This document shows, piece by piece, positions 25,674 through 33,684 of a stretch of 64,000 nt of DNA. The translations under genes were made by a program, and so were the position numbers. The stretch comes from JACJVV01 sp964581515 (GTDB taxonomy: Archaea; Nanobdellota; Nanobdellia; Woesearchaeales; JACJVV01), in NCBI GenBank assembly GCA_964581515.1, contig CAZOOV010000007.1, positions 1 through 64,000 on the forward strand. Direction: 5' to 3'. Under the pieces are notes generated by a model. That model did not search any database. It saw nothing but the letters and a program-made list of their open reading frames with translations, and had not been told where the DNA came from. Position 1 is the first letter of the stretch. Every line of letters begins with the position of its first letter.

Positions 25674-26753
25674 ATGCATAAGTCAGCAAAACCATTGACA
25701 AAACTGCAAGAGTGGTGGATTGAGAAAAGACATTCTGATGAACTTGATTTAGTAGTTAAAGGATTAAATCAATCTTTTTTATGGGTAGTCACTACAAATG
25801 TTTGTCAAGACAGTTGTGGTCATTGTTATGAAGAAACAGTCAAACCAAGTTCAGCAGATGCAAAATATATAGATCCAAATGTTGTTGTAAAGGCGGTAGA
25901 ATTATTTCAGCCCCACAAAAGAAAGAATTTTGATTTTGAGCATAATCACGATGTTCAATTGACTGGAGGAGACGCTTTATCTCATCCTGGCATAGTTGAG
26001 ATTGTAAGAGGAATAAAGAATATTGATGAAGATATCACCATCCACATAAGAACCAGTGGTTACCCATTGATTGGACATAAGAATGATGCAACAATAAAGG
26101 AATTAAAGGGGTTATTAACTAATACTGGTAATATAGGTGGTTCTGATGCAATCTCTCTACCTGAAAACCAAGATACATACCATGGACTTAGTGTTGATTT
26201 ACGATTAAAGCTGGCAAGAAAACTTAGAAATATAGGATTTAGAGGTTGTTATATCACACCTGATTCTGTATTAGATATCTTTGGCAGCAGTGATAAGGGA
26301 TGGAAACCAAAAGCAATCGGAAGAGCAACGCAACTCGCTTCATCAGAAGTCTGTGAGCAAAGCTATGGATGCTGTAAAGTACACAAGATAGGTCAAGATA
26401 TATTAAGACAGGATGCTGTTAAGATTATTGAGGAGGGACTCCCTTTCTACGAGCATATGGGCAAATATCCAATGGCTCCTGCCAGGGAAGTTTGTTTAAG
26501 TTTGGATTATGGTGGTAATTTTAGATATTGCAATTATGCAAAACACAGTAGATTATTGCATTTTGATGATATTTGTGGGATGAATAAAGATGAAGCAATA
26601 CATAAGCTTGCATTGCAATATTTCAGGGTGAAACATCTACCTGATGATATGGGTGCTTTTTTTAAGAAGTATGATCCTAAGAATGAAGTTCCTGGACCAG
26701 ATAATTGTGCAAGATGTGTGCAAATAGTTAATAGTTTATTTTCTTCTAATTAA
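25674..26753 (+). CDS. Radical SAM protein
   Basis: 359 aa. The radical SAM cluster motif CQDSCGHC (CxxxCxxC) is at about residues 43-50, preceded by LWVVTTNV. LTGGDALSHPG supplies the SAM-binding GGD/GGE strand. The C-terminal region has several Cys (CCKVH, REVCLSLDYGGNFRYCNYAKHS, PDNCARCVQ), which resembles a SPASM/twitch auxiliary-cluster region. Substrate unknown. It is divergent from hydB, so it might relate to the hydrogenase, but the distance to its own TATA (ATTTTTAAAG) indicates an independent promoter. Confidence 0.82.
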   Translation: MHKSAKPLTKLQEWWIEKRHSDELDLVVKGLNQSFLWVVTTNVCQDSCGHCYEETVKPSSADAKYIDPNVVVKAVELFQPHKRKNFDFEHNHDVQLTGGDALSHPGIVEIVRGIKNIDEDITIHIRTSGYPLIGHKNDATIKELKGLLTNTGNIGGSDAISLPENQDTYHGLSVDLRLKLARKLRNIGFRGCYITPDSVLDIFGSSDKGWKPKAIGRATQLASSEVCEQSYGCCKVHKIGQDILRQDAVKIIEEGLPFYEHMGKYPMAPAREVCLSLDYGGNFRYCNYAKHSRLLHFDDICGMNKDEAIHKLALQYFRVKHLPDDMGAFFKKYDPKNEVPGPDNCARCVQIVNSLFSSN

Positions 26754-26828
26754 ATTTATTTTATAATTAAAACTATATTATATTCTAATTAGATAAACTT
26801 TATATATTTAATAGGATTTGATGTTTTT

Positions 26829-27761
26829 ATGAAAAACGCAAAAGATTTGAGGAACAAAGGACTTTTACTTGTTTTGATGACTGCACTGATATCAGGCGTA
26901 TCTATATTTATCAATAGATTTGGTGTTAAAGGCATTGATTCTACTGTTTTTGTATTTATGAAAAATCTTATAGTATCTATCTTCATATTTGGATTGATAC
27001 TTGGTATAACTCAGCTTAAAAGTTTGAAAGAATTATCTAAAAAGCAGTGGGGGAGCCTCATTGTCGTCGGACTTGTTGGTGGTTCTATCCCTTTTGTATT
27101 ATTTTTTAAGGGTTTGCAGATGAGTAACGGACCTATTGGAAGCCTAATACATAAGACTATGTTCATATTTGTAGCTATTCTTGCAGTATTATTCCTTAAA
27201 GAGAAATTAAGTAAGAAAATATTGATTCCAGCAGTATTGTTGCTTGTTGGAAATTTTTTAATGCTCTATAAAGGAACTCTTGAATTAAGTTTCGGTGCAG
27301 GTATGATCCTTGTCGCTACATTATTCTGGAGTGTTGAGAATGTAATATCAAAGAAACTTCTTGCAACAATAGATGCAAAGATACTAGCATTTGGAAGATT
27401 ATTCTTTGGAAGCATATTCATATCTATATACATGGCATTTACAGGCAAATTTGCACTTATGTCTAGCGTTAGTGTTTCTCAAATAGCATGGATATTGATT
27501 ACAGCAGCATTCTTAGCAGGATATGTATTGACCTGGTACAGCGGACTTAAACATGTAAAAGCGACAACAGCAACTTCAATATTATTGCTGGGAAGCCCTA
27601 TAACAACATTACTTGGTTACACTTTCTCAGGAACTGCTGTAAGTGTAGTACAGTTCTTAGGGATGGTTTCTATCTTTGCTGGTGTTGGACTTATGATATA
27701 TCTTATAGAAAAACAGTCTGAGAAAGTGAATAAGAATCATTTAACAACTTCTATAGCATAG
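26829..27761 (+). CDS. EamA/DMT-family membrane transporter
   Basis: 310 aa with about ten hydrophobic helices in two halves, the usual EamA duplication. Visible elements include FINRFGVKGID in the first helix loop, a short GGSIPFVLFFKGLQ, FLKEKLSKKILIPAVLLLVGN and, in the second half, YVLTWYSGLKHVKATTATSILLLGSPI. The family exports amino acids, nucleotides or other metabolites; the substrate cannot be inferred. Its 3' end overlaps the convergent hypC-like gene by 25 bp. Confidence 0.85.
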   Translation: MKNAKDLRNKGLLLVLMTALISGVSIFINRFGVKGIDSTVFVFMKNLIVSIFIFGLILGITQLKSLKELSKKQWGSLIVVGLVGGSIPFVLFFKGLQMSNGPIGSLIHKTMFIFVAILAVLFLKEKLSKKILIPAVLLLVGNFLMLYKGTLELSFGAGMILVATLFWSVENVISKKLLATIDAKILAFGRLFFGSIFISIYMAFTGKFALMSSVSVSQIAWILITAAFLAGYVLTWYSGLKHVKATTATSILLLGSPITTLLGYTFSGTAVSVVQFLGMVSIFAGVGLMIYLIEKQSEKVNKNHLTTSIA

Positions 27762-28225
27762 CCATAATGTACTGTTACTTTGTCGCCTACTTTTACATCT
27801 GGTACAAATTCACTGAATACATTTCTTTTCTTTATGGTTCCATCTTTTTTCTCATATTCTATTGATAGGAATCGATCTTTTTTTCCAGTCACATCAGCAA
27901 TATGGACCATGCAGATATCTTTGAATGTAGGCGGAGCAATTGCATATATGCCATGACCATTCTCTATGAATTCATTGTGGTACTTTAGAAAATAATCCCT
28001 CATAAGCTCAGGGTCCCATCGGTCTTTATGGAGTTTTTTTGCAATTATATCAATATTTGGAAATGCTTTTGTAAATACTTTCTCTAATCTTTTACGCGAA
28101 ATTGGTTTATTGTGTATTGCAATGTCTTCTAAGTCTTGTAGTTCATCTTCAGTTATCTCTTTTCTTTGCAGTTTTATGTACGTACAAGGAAATGCATATC
28201 TTAAAAAATAATTCTCGATTTTCAT
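27737..28225 (-). CDS. Protein with N-terminal unknown domain and C-terminal HypC-like domain
   Basis: 162 aa. Residues 100-162 look like HypC: ICMVHIADVTGK, EKKDGTIKKRNVFSEF, then VKVGDKVTVHYGYAIEVV, equivalent to the GDYVLVHxGFAI end of HypC. The Cys is internal rather than N-terminal. The first 100 residues form a helical domain I do not recognise. It is third in a hypA-hypC-x operon (58 bp after hypC). A role as chaperone or adaptor for Fe(CN)2CO or nickel insertion is plausible but inferred from context. Confidence 0.65.
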   Translation of the reverse strand: MKIENYFLRYAFPCTYIKLQRKEITEDELQDLEDIAIHNKPISRKRLEKVFTKAFPNIDIIAKKLHKDRWDPELMRDYFLKYHNEFIENGHGIYAIAPPTFKDICMVHIADVTGKKDRFLSIEYEKKDGTIKKRNVFSEFVPDVKVGDKVTVHYGYAIEVVK

Positions 28226-28282
28226 TTTTAATATTTATTCTTATTTTTAATGGTTATTTTTAATCTTCTTCTTAATTTATTT

Positions 28283-28513
28283 TTATTCCTTATTTTCTAT
28301 TTCGTGCTTGAATACTTCTTCCCATTGTTTTATTGCTTCTAGTGCTTCTTTTTCAGGAACTGTTTGGAGAATAAGCTTGTTTTGTACAACTACATAATCA
28401 CCCACTTTGATGTCGGGATTCATTATTGTGACTTCTCTTTTTTCACTTCCGTAGTCTACTGTAGCTATACTTTCTTTTATATCTACAACTTTGCCAGGAA
28501 TTGCCATGCACAT
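28283..28513 (-). CDS. hypC: Hydrogenase maturation chaperone HypC
   Basis: 76 aa with the diagnostic N-terminus MCMAIPGKVV, whose Cys2 binds the Fe(CN)2CO unit with HypD. An OB-fold core (ATVDYGSEKREVTI) and GDYVVVQNKLILQ follow; the usual VHxGFAI is replaced by VQNKLILQ. It carries the cofactor precursor to the hydrogenase large subunit. Middle gene of a hypA-hypC operon; hypB, D, E and F are absent from this window. Confidence 0.9.
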   Translation of the reverse strand: MCMAIPGKVVDIKESIATVDYGSEKREVTIMNPDIKVGDYVVVQNKLILQTVPEKEALEAIKQWEEVFKHEIENKE

Positions 28514-28544
28514 TTTTTAGAGTGTTTTTTCGTCTCTTGTTGAT

Positions 28545-28868
28545 CTATTCTACATCAACTGATTTCAGGATCACTTTGTCTCCTTCAATTACTGTTGGAG
28601 TGACTCCACATGTTGGACATTGAAAAATTACAACATCATGTTGTCTTTCAACTACTTTTGGTTCTCCTTCATAGCCACATGCGTCGCATTTGACTTTTGC
28701 TGGTGTCTCTGTCATCTCAAAATCAAAGTCAGCTGCATTTTTCATCTGCATCTCTAAATCTTTTTTTGTGATGTTTGCTATCTGTCCTATTTCTATGTAG
28801 GCTTTCTTGACTTTTCCTTGTTCCTTCGCTTTTGATATTATCTCAGCTGCTATATGTATTCCATGCAT
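28545..28868 (-). CDS. hypA: Hydrogenase nickel-insertion protein HypA
   Basis: 107 aa. The N-terminal MH provides the nickel-binding His2, and the zinc-binding domain has CDACGY and CPTCGV at about residues 73-76 and 93-96. HypA delivers nickel to the large subunit with HypB. Residue 3 is Gly rather than the Glu that follows MH in most HypA proteins, so nickel affinity may differ. First gene of its operon; no hypB nearby. Confidence 0.9.
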   Translation of the reverse strand: MHGIHIAAEIISKAKEQGKVKKAYIEIGQIANITKKDLEMQMKNAADFDFEMTETPAKVKCDACGYEGEPKVVERQHDVVIFQCPTCGVTPTVIEGDKVILKSVDVE

Positions 28869-28999
28869 TGTGAATGTAGGAAGAATGAGCTTGTTTTTAT
28901 TGTTTTTGATTTTTGATTATTTTGATTGGATTTTATTCTCGAACATTTTAAATAAGATTATTGTAAAAAATAATAAATAATTGCATGAGGTGCATAATT

Positions 29000-29176
29000 A
29001 TGGCTAAAAAGAAAGACAATGATTATGATAAGAAATTAAGCGGAGTATTAATACCAGGGTGTTTGCTTGTAGGGATAGGCGTGGGCTTCATTACAGGCCA
29101 GATTCCAGCAGGAACATTGATTGGTCTTGGTGTTGGATTCATAGCCATGTATATAGTATCTGTAAAGAAAAAGTAG
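29000..29176 (+). CDS. Small membrane protein, two spans
   Basis: 58 aa beginning MAKKKDNDYDKK, then two hydrophobic helices (LIPGCLLVGIGVGFITG and TLIGLGVGFIAMYIV) and a VKKK end. The ATG at 29000 has GAGGTG 7 bases upstream; an in-frame ATG at 28985 overlaps the site and is rejected. It may adopt a hairpin in the membrane. Unknown function; such proteins are common in archaeal genomes. Confidence 0.6.
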   Translation: MAKKKDNDYDKKLSGVLIPGCLLVGIGVGFITGQIPAGTLIGLGVGFIAMYIVSVKKK

Positions 29177-29237
29177 TATATATTAAATAATAATGATTAA
29201 GTTAGTATTGAGTAGATTATAATAAAAAGAATAACAA

Positions 29238-29681
29238 TTATAATACTTTTACGCCTTTTTTTGCAGAGTAATATAGTCTATATCCATTTTTTCTACATAA
29301 TTTTCTTATTCTTGGTTTTATTAAAGAACATGCAACAATAGTATCTAAATGCCAACCTTGGGCTATATAGTCTGCTCTTTCAAGGAGTTCCCTTGCATAA
29401 CCCTTCCCTTGGTATTTTGGCTCTATTCCAATCCCTAGTAAAGATAATACTGTTTCCATGCGATATTCTGGTTCTCTTATCTTGCCATGAGGAACTACTT
29501 CTCTGCATCTCATGACATCCATGAAACCTACTTCTCCAGTCATGCAATTAGGTTCAGAACTAGCTGGTGGAGTGAAAATAGTACGCTGTGTTGAAGGTAT
29601 TAAGTCACCTAAAGCGACTCTATAGATAAAACTACCTTGGATATTGACATTCAAGTAAAATTCGTTTATCTTTGGCGGCAT
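29238..29681 (-). CDS. GNAT-family N-acetyltransferase
   Basis: 147 aa. The acetyl-CoA-binding motif A is clear: LLGIGIEPKYQGKGYARELLE (QGKGYA as the Q/RxxGxG/A loop). The C-terminal strand RKLCRKNGYRLYYSAKKGV is typical. The acceptor substrate is unknown. The ATG at 29681 lies about 27 bp after a TATA-like TATATTTATATT, so it is probably leaderless; an in-frame TTG at 29696 is less likely. Confidence 0.78.
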   Translation of the reverse strand: MPPKINEFYLNVNIQGSFIYRVALGDLIPSTQRTIFTPPASSEPNCMTGEVGFMDVMRCREVVPHGKIREPEYRMETVLSLLGIGIEPKYQGKGYARELLERADYIAQGWHLDTIVACSLIKPRIRKLCRKNGYRLYYSAKKGVKVL

Positions 29682-29836
29682 GGCTGTTAAGAACAAGCTT
29701 ATTAATATAAATATACTTATTTAACGTTATTTTGTGCTTACTTAGCGATGATAATATCACAAATGTTTATAAAATAAAAAAGAATCTCTTCTATTATAGT
29801 TTATTATAGATTATAACTTATTAGGGGGACGATAAT

Positions 29837-30139
29837 ATGGGTTTTGGTAAAGAGATGGGATCATTTGCAAGGGAAAATCCTTGGATTACTTATATGATAA
29901 TAGGTGCAGCAGTAGCAGGAGGCGTAGCTATTTTTTCAAAAGATGGTGAATCTTCTGATGATAAAGCAGCAACTCAACCAGTGCCGCTAGTTCAAAGAGC
30001 TGACGTAGGTTTTGGTCCAGGAAAAGAGTCATATGTTGAAGTTGGTGGTATAAAATACTTCTCAGAAGTCAATGGTGTTGAACTGGAAACAAGAAAAGAC
30101 CTTGGCGATATGTTGAGACAGACATATGTAAGAGAATAA
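29837..30139 (+). CDS. Small protein with one membrane segment
   Basis: 100 aa, unrecognised. A short N-terminal amphipathic part (MGFGKEMGSFAREN) precedes one hydrophobic helix (ITYMIIGAAVAGGVAIF, residues 18-34), and a polar domain of about 65 residues follows (YVEVGGIKYFSEVNGVELETRKDL). A strong GGGGGAC ribosome site stands about 8 bases before the ATG. Confidence 0.6.
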   Translation: MGFGKEMGSFARENPWITYMIIGAAVAGGVAIFSKDGESSDDKAATQPVPLVQRADVGFGPGKESYVEVGGIKYFSEVNGVELETRKDLGDMLRQTYVRE

Positions 30140-30210
30140 AGCTTTATTTTTTTATTATTGTTAATTATGTTCTTTTCTTTATTTCTATTGTTTTTCATTA
30201 CCTTACCCAT

Positions 30211-30328
30211 AAGCTTTATAAATGGACCTAGATTTCATGGAGTTGGTATCTAATCATATTGAACAAGCGTAGGACTTGGATATGCTGTTCATCAAATCAA
30301 CTGAATTAAATTCATAGGAGGGTCAATA
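30211..30328 (+). promoter_or_regulatory. Promoter and structured leader of the eS1 gene
   Basis: TATA element GCTTTATAAATGG (30212-30224) predicts a start near 30245, leaving a leader of about 80 nt, long for this genome. The leader can form a hairpin from TGAACAAGC (30260-30268) and GCTGTTCA (30284-30291) with one bulged A. A GGAGGG ribosome site follows at 30318-30323. A ribosomal-protein autoregulatory leader is possible (inference). Confidence 0.45.
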
Positions 30329-31177
30329 ATGCCACCAAAATCAAAATCAAAATCAGCAGATATGAAGGTAAGAAAGAAAAGATGGGTGAAGATAATCTCA
30401 CCAACATTTCGAGATCAAGAACTAGGTGAAACATGTGTTTTTGATTTAAATAATGCACTTGGTAAGCCAATCAAGGCAAACTTAATGAATCTCTTGGGTG
30501 ATCCAAGAAAACAAAATATTGATGTTCTATTCGAGACTGATAAACTTAAAGGAGAAACAGCTGTTTTAGCATCCATTAAAGGATATAAAGTACAGCAACC
30601 TTCATTAAAGAAGCTTGTCAGAAGAGGAAAAACAAAGATTGAGGATTCTTTCAAATGCCATACTGGTGATAAGAAACCAATTATTGTCAAGACATTCATA
30701 ATCACAAGAAATATCGTTAATAAATCAGTAGCAAGCAAGATAAGAGGCTTTGTGAAAAATTTAGCAGTCAATAAGATTGCAAAGATGACTTTTGAAGACT
30801 TTGTTAAAGGAGTTGTTGAGTCAAGAGTACAAAGAGAAGTAAAATCTGCTGCTGAAAAGATATATCCTATCAGAATTGTTGAATTCAGTACAATAAAAAT
30901 CTTTAAAGGAGCTAAAGGTGCTTTTGAAAAACCATCAAAGGTTGAAGAGGCAACAGACAGTAAAAGCAAACCTGCTAAAAGTGATAAAGAAAAAACAACA
31001 GAAACAACTAAAGACGACAAGAAAGAAGAGAAGAAATCAGAAAAGCAAGAGAAAACAGCAGAACCTGAAGAAGCAGTAGTAGAGGAAAAAGAAGAAAAAG
31101 CTGAAGTTAAACCTGAGACTGAATCTGAAGAAGCTCCTGCTGAGGAAAAAAAGCAAGAAAAAGCTGATAAAGAGTAA
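30329..31177 (+). CDS. rps3ae: Small-subunit ribosomal protein eS1 (S3Ae) with acidic/basic C-terminal tail
   Basis: 282 aa. Residues 15-200 match archaeal S3Ae: KKRWVKIISPTFRDQELGET, LMNLLGDPRKQNI, VKTFIITRNIVNKSV and the YPIRIVEFSTIKIFK end. It is part of the 30S platform. Beyond residue about 205 there is an 80-residue low-complexity Lys/Glu/Ala/Ser tail (KKEEKKSEKQEK...) not found in typical archaeal S3Ae of about 200 aa. Has its own promoter. Confidence 0.93.
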   Translation: MPPKSKSKSADMKVRKKRWVKIISPTFRDQELGETCVFDLNNALGKPIKANLMNLLGDPRKQNIDVLFETDKLKGETAVLASIKGYKVQQPSLKKLVRRGKTKIEDSFKCHTGDKKPIIVKTFIITRNIVNKSVASKIRGFVKNLAVNKIAKMTFEDFVKGVVESRVQREVKSAAEKIYPIRIVEFSTIKIFKGAKGAFEKPSKVEEATDSKSKPAKSDKEKTTETTKDDKKEEKKSEKQEKTAEPEEAVVEEKEEKAEVKPETESEEAPAEEKKQEKADKE

Positions 31178-31359
31178 TTATCCTTTTTTATTTATCTTTC
31201 TTTAATATTTTCTTATTATTTTATACAGTTCTTATTTTTATATTATTTCTTCATAATCTAAATTCTTTTTATAGTATATTTAATTATATCTTCTTAGCTA
31301 AATTGTTTATCATGTGCAGAATGACAAGATTTAAATATAACTTCTCTTGATTTTTTATT

Positions 31360-32010
31360 ATGACAAGATTAAAGAAAAATATTCATCTCTTGAATAAGAA
31401 ATGGACTGAAACAAAAGTTGATGATGAGATTACAAGAGGACTTGATCTTCTAAATAAGGTTGATTGTAAGATTGTAACAATACTAGGTTCTCATATTAGT
31501 GGGCCAAAGACTAAAGAATACAAGCATTGTGTTGATCTATGTAGTAAATTATCAAAGAAAGGATATGCTATCGTGACTGGGGGTGGTCCCGGTATAATGG
31601 AAGCTGCAAACAAGGCAGCAGCAATGTCCGGAGGTCCTTCTGTTGGTATTAGAGCTGGTTTAATTAAGAATGAAAAAGTTGAGGGGTCCCCTTATACTCA
31701 TCTAGAATCATTTGACTTTCTGTTTGTCAGAAGATTCATATTATCAGTCAAGAGTGATGCATTAATATTTTATCCTGGTGCTTATGGTACATTTAATGAG
31801 CTTTTTGAATATGTTGTCCTTGTGGCTACTGGTCTTGTAGATAAAGTACCATTAATATGTGTTGGAAAAACTTTTTGGCAAGGGCTATTTGATTGGATGA
31901 AGAAACAGCCTGTGAAAAAAGGGATGTTTCCACATGGTGCAAAAGATCTTAAGATGATTCATGTAGTAGATAATGTTACTGAGATAGTTAAGATTATAGA
32001 AGGAAAGTGA
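31360..32010 (+). CDS. LOG-family nucleotide phosphoribohydrolase
   Basis: 216 aa Rossmann-like protein with the LOG signatures YAIVTGGGPGIMEAANKAA and YPGAYGTFNELFE (PGGxGTxxE with Ala for the second Gly). The family cleaves nucleoside 5'-monophosphates such as adenosine or cytokinin monophosphates to base and ribose 5-phosphate. In prokaryotes it is often a nucleotide-salvage enzyme. A TATA-like TTTAAATATAA about 28 bp before the ATG suggests a leaderless mRNA. The neighbouring UMPH-1 nucleotidase is convergent, so the two may act in nucleotide turnover. Confidence 0.87.
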   Translation: MTRLKKNIHLLNKKWTETKVDDEITRGLDLLNKVDCKIVTILGSHISGPKTKEYKHCVDLCSKLSKKGYAIVTGGGPGIMEAANKAAAMSGGPSVGIRAGLIKNEKVEGSPYTHLESFDFLFVRRFILSVKSDALIFYPGAYGTFNELFEYVVLVATGLVDKVPLICVGKTFWQGLFDWMKKQPVKKGMFPHGAKDLKMIHVVDNVTEIVKIIEGK

Positions 32011-32042
32011 TTGTTTATTCTTGAGAAGCAAGTAATTAAAAA

Positions 32043-32882
32043 TTAATTATTTATTCTTTTAAGCAAATCTAATACATATTCTAAAGATGCATCGCCCATC
32101 AATACGACATCATAAGCATTTGTATATTGTTCTATCATCAAAGGATCATCGTGATTTAAGAATCCAATCTTTATTATGCAATCATGTTCCATACCATCTG
32201 CCATATTTAGGTCACCCATAGAATCTCCTAGAAGAATAACGTTCTTACGATTTTTGATCTCATCATGATATGGTGTTCCTTTTATGCTAATCTCATTCTT
32301 ATTGAAAACATGTATTGCTCTTGATTTATATCCTATTACACTGCCTTCTTCATTGAAATTATAAAAGTTAGAGATTATATGGACATTCTTTGTTAGTTTA
32401 CCTAGTGTCCTAAGATATTCATCTATAACATCACCTAGTCCTGCTGAGAAGATAAGGAAAGGCAGTTCATTATCCTTTATGAAGTCAATCATCTCAAATA
32501 GAGAGTCTCTAGGATGAAAATCACCTTTGCGTGCAATTTCCATCAGAATGTCCTTGCTTAATTTGACCTCAACCATTAGTTCCATATGCTTATTCCACCA
32601 TTCTTCCATCTTCTTAATCTTTTCTTTAATAGGAATCGTAGGGTCTTTTTCAATAGGATAATATATGTCAAATAATTCATATGCTTTCTTTTTGTACTCA
32701 TCAGTGAGATATCCTCCATCTCTAATCTGAGCGAATGAAGAAACAGTCTTTCTGTCTTCTGTGTAAGCTTTTGTCAGAGTTTGATCGAAGTCCGCAATAA
32801 TATGAAGATTTCTTAGTCCGTCCTCTTTAAGCTTAGAAATTTTCTTCTTGAACTCTTCCTCATCTCTTATTTTTATCTCCAT
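32043..32882 (-). CDS. UMPH-1-type pyrimidine 5'-nucleotidase (HAD superfamily)
   Basis: 279 aa. Motif I IIADFDQTLTKAY has the nucleophile/acid Asp pair (DFD, as in cytosolic 5'-nucleotidase III), FLIFSAGLGDVIDEYL gives motif II, and VILLGDSMGDLNMADG is motif IV. The insertion cap (EKIKKMEEWWNKHMELM) is typical of PF05822. It dephosphorylates nucleoside monophosphates, in eukaryotes CMP/UMP or m7GMP. The family is best known from eukaryotes, so an archaeal copy is noteworthy. Divergent from the asparaginase-like gene across about 50 bp. Confidence 0.85.
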   Translation of the reverse strand: MEIKIRDEEEFKKKISKLKEDGLRNLHIIADFDQTLTKAYTEDRKTVSSFAQIRDGGYLTDEYKKKAYELFDIYYPIEKDPTIPIKEKIKKMEEWWNKHMELMVEVKLSKDILMEIARKGDFHPRDSLFEMIDFIKDNELPFLIFSAGLGDVIDEYLRTLGKLTKNVHIISNFYNFNEEGSVIGYKSRAIHVFNKNEISIKGTPYHDEIKNRKNVILLGDSMGDLNMADGMEHDCIIKIGFLNHDDPLMIEQYTNAYDVVLMGDASLEYVLDLLKRINN

Positions 32883-32932
32883 ATGCTCTGTGAGAATTGA
32901 TTTATTTAAAAAGTTTTACTGAAGGTAAGCAT

Positions 32933-33472
32933 ATGTGCTATGCAAAAGAAATACTTTTAAATGGGCAGGAAAAAGATAATGTTAACAATGAAAATAACAT
33001 TCATAACCACCGTGGAACAATAGATAAGGCTTACGCCAAACATAAGGGTACATATAACTTTGATATTATGGATCCTTCTGTGGCTTTTGTTATGAAGAAC
33101 ATCAGGCCTAATTTTGAATATGAAATCATTTCTGTACTAAAAAAAGATAGCTTAGATATGGATGAAAAAGATAGGAAACTTGTATTTGATGCATGTAATG
33201 ATGTGAGTAATGATAAAATAATTGTAACGCATGGTACAGATACGATGATTGATACAGCTAAAGAATTAAGCAAGATAAAAGATAAAATAATAATTTTAGT
33301 TGGTGCGTCTCAACCAGAACGGTTCAAGGAAACAGATGCTGATTTTAATATAGGCATGGCAGTTGCAGCAGTAAATATATTATCAGAAGGTGTATTTGTT
33401 GCAATGAACGGTAGAGTTTATCCCTGGGATAAATGTGAAAAAGAAGATTCTGGGCATTTTGTTGAGAAGTGA
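32933..33472 (+). CDS. Short asparaginase-like protein (single N-terminal domain)
   Basis: 179 aa, about half the size of L-asparaginase. HRGTIDKAY near residue 27 corresponds to the Thr-containing nucleophile loop; IIVTHGTDTMIDTA carries the second catalytic Thr and Asp. ILVGASQPER and FVAMNGRVY are the other conserved pieces. There is no C-terminal domain. Such short forms occur widely and their substrate is not established; amidohydrolase activity is a family inference. The ATG at 32933 has AAGGT 6 bases upstream; an in-frame TTG upstream lies within the promoter. Confidence 0.78.
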   Translation: MCYAKEILLNGQEKDNVNNENNIHNHRGTIDKAYAKHKGTYNFDIMDPSVAFVMKNIRPNFEYEIISVLKKDSLDMDEKDRKLVFDACNDVSNDKIIVTHGTDTMIDTAKELSKIKDKIIILVGASQPERFKETDADFNIGMAVAAVNILSEGVFVAMNGRVYPWDKCEKEDSGHFVEK

Positions 33473-33489
33473 ATTATTTAGAAATAAAC

Positions 33490-33636
33490 TCATTCAAGCC
33501 ATTTCTTTCTCTCTTTTGTCTTCTTCTCAGTTACAGGTATGTCAGAATCCTCGTCGACATCTGCTATGTCCTTGAGTTTTTCAAGTGAATCTCTTAAAAG
33601 ATCCTTTTTCTTGTTCTCCTTTTCTGGGTCTAGCAT
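33490..33636 (-). CDS. 48-aa charged protein
   Basis: Short frame with ATG at 33636 and AAAGGT about 7 bases upstream. It starts MLDPEKENKKKDLLRDSLEKL and is a charged, probably helical peptide ending KKTKERKKWLE. No family. The ribosome site and the lack of other coding in the gap support it; the stop lies 18 bp from the convergent asparaginase-like stop. Confidence 0.45.
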   Translation of the reverse strand: MLDPEKENKKKDLLRDSLEKLKDIADVDEDSDIPVTEKKTKERKKWLE

Positions 33637-33684
33637 ATTAATTACCTTTACTTTTGTTCCTTAATATTTTTTATTCAAATACTA

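Noticed and set aside
27737..27761. Frameshift or misassembly at the 25-bp overlap of the transporter and HypC-like genes
   Set aside because: Both C-termini look complete and family-like; a convergent overlap is a simpler explanation.
32933..33472. Truncated asparaginase pseudogene
   Set aside because: The short single-domain form has all N-terminal motifs, a natural end and a good ribosome site; such short proteins are a recognised subgroup.
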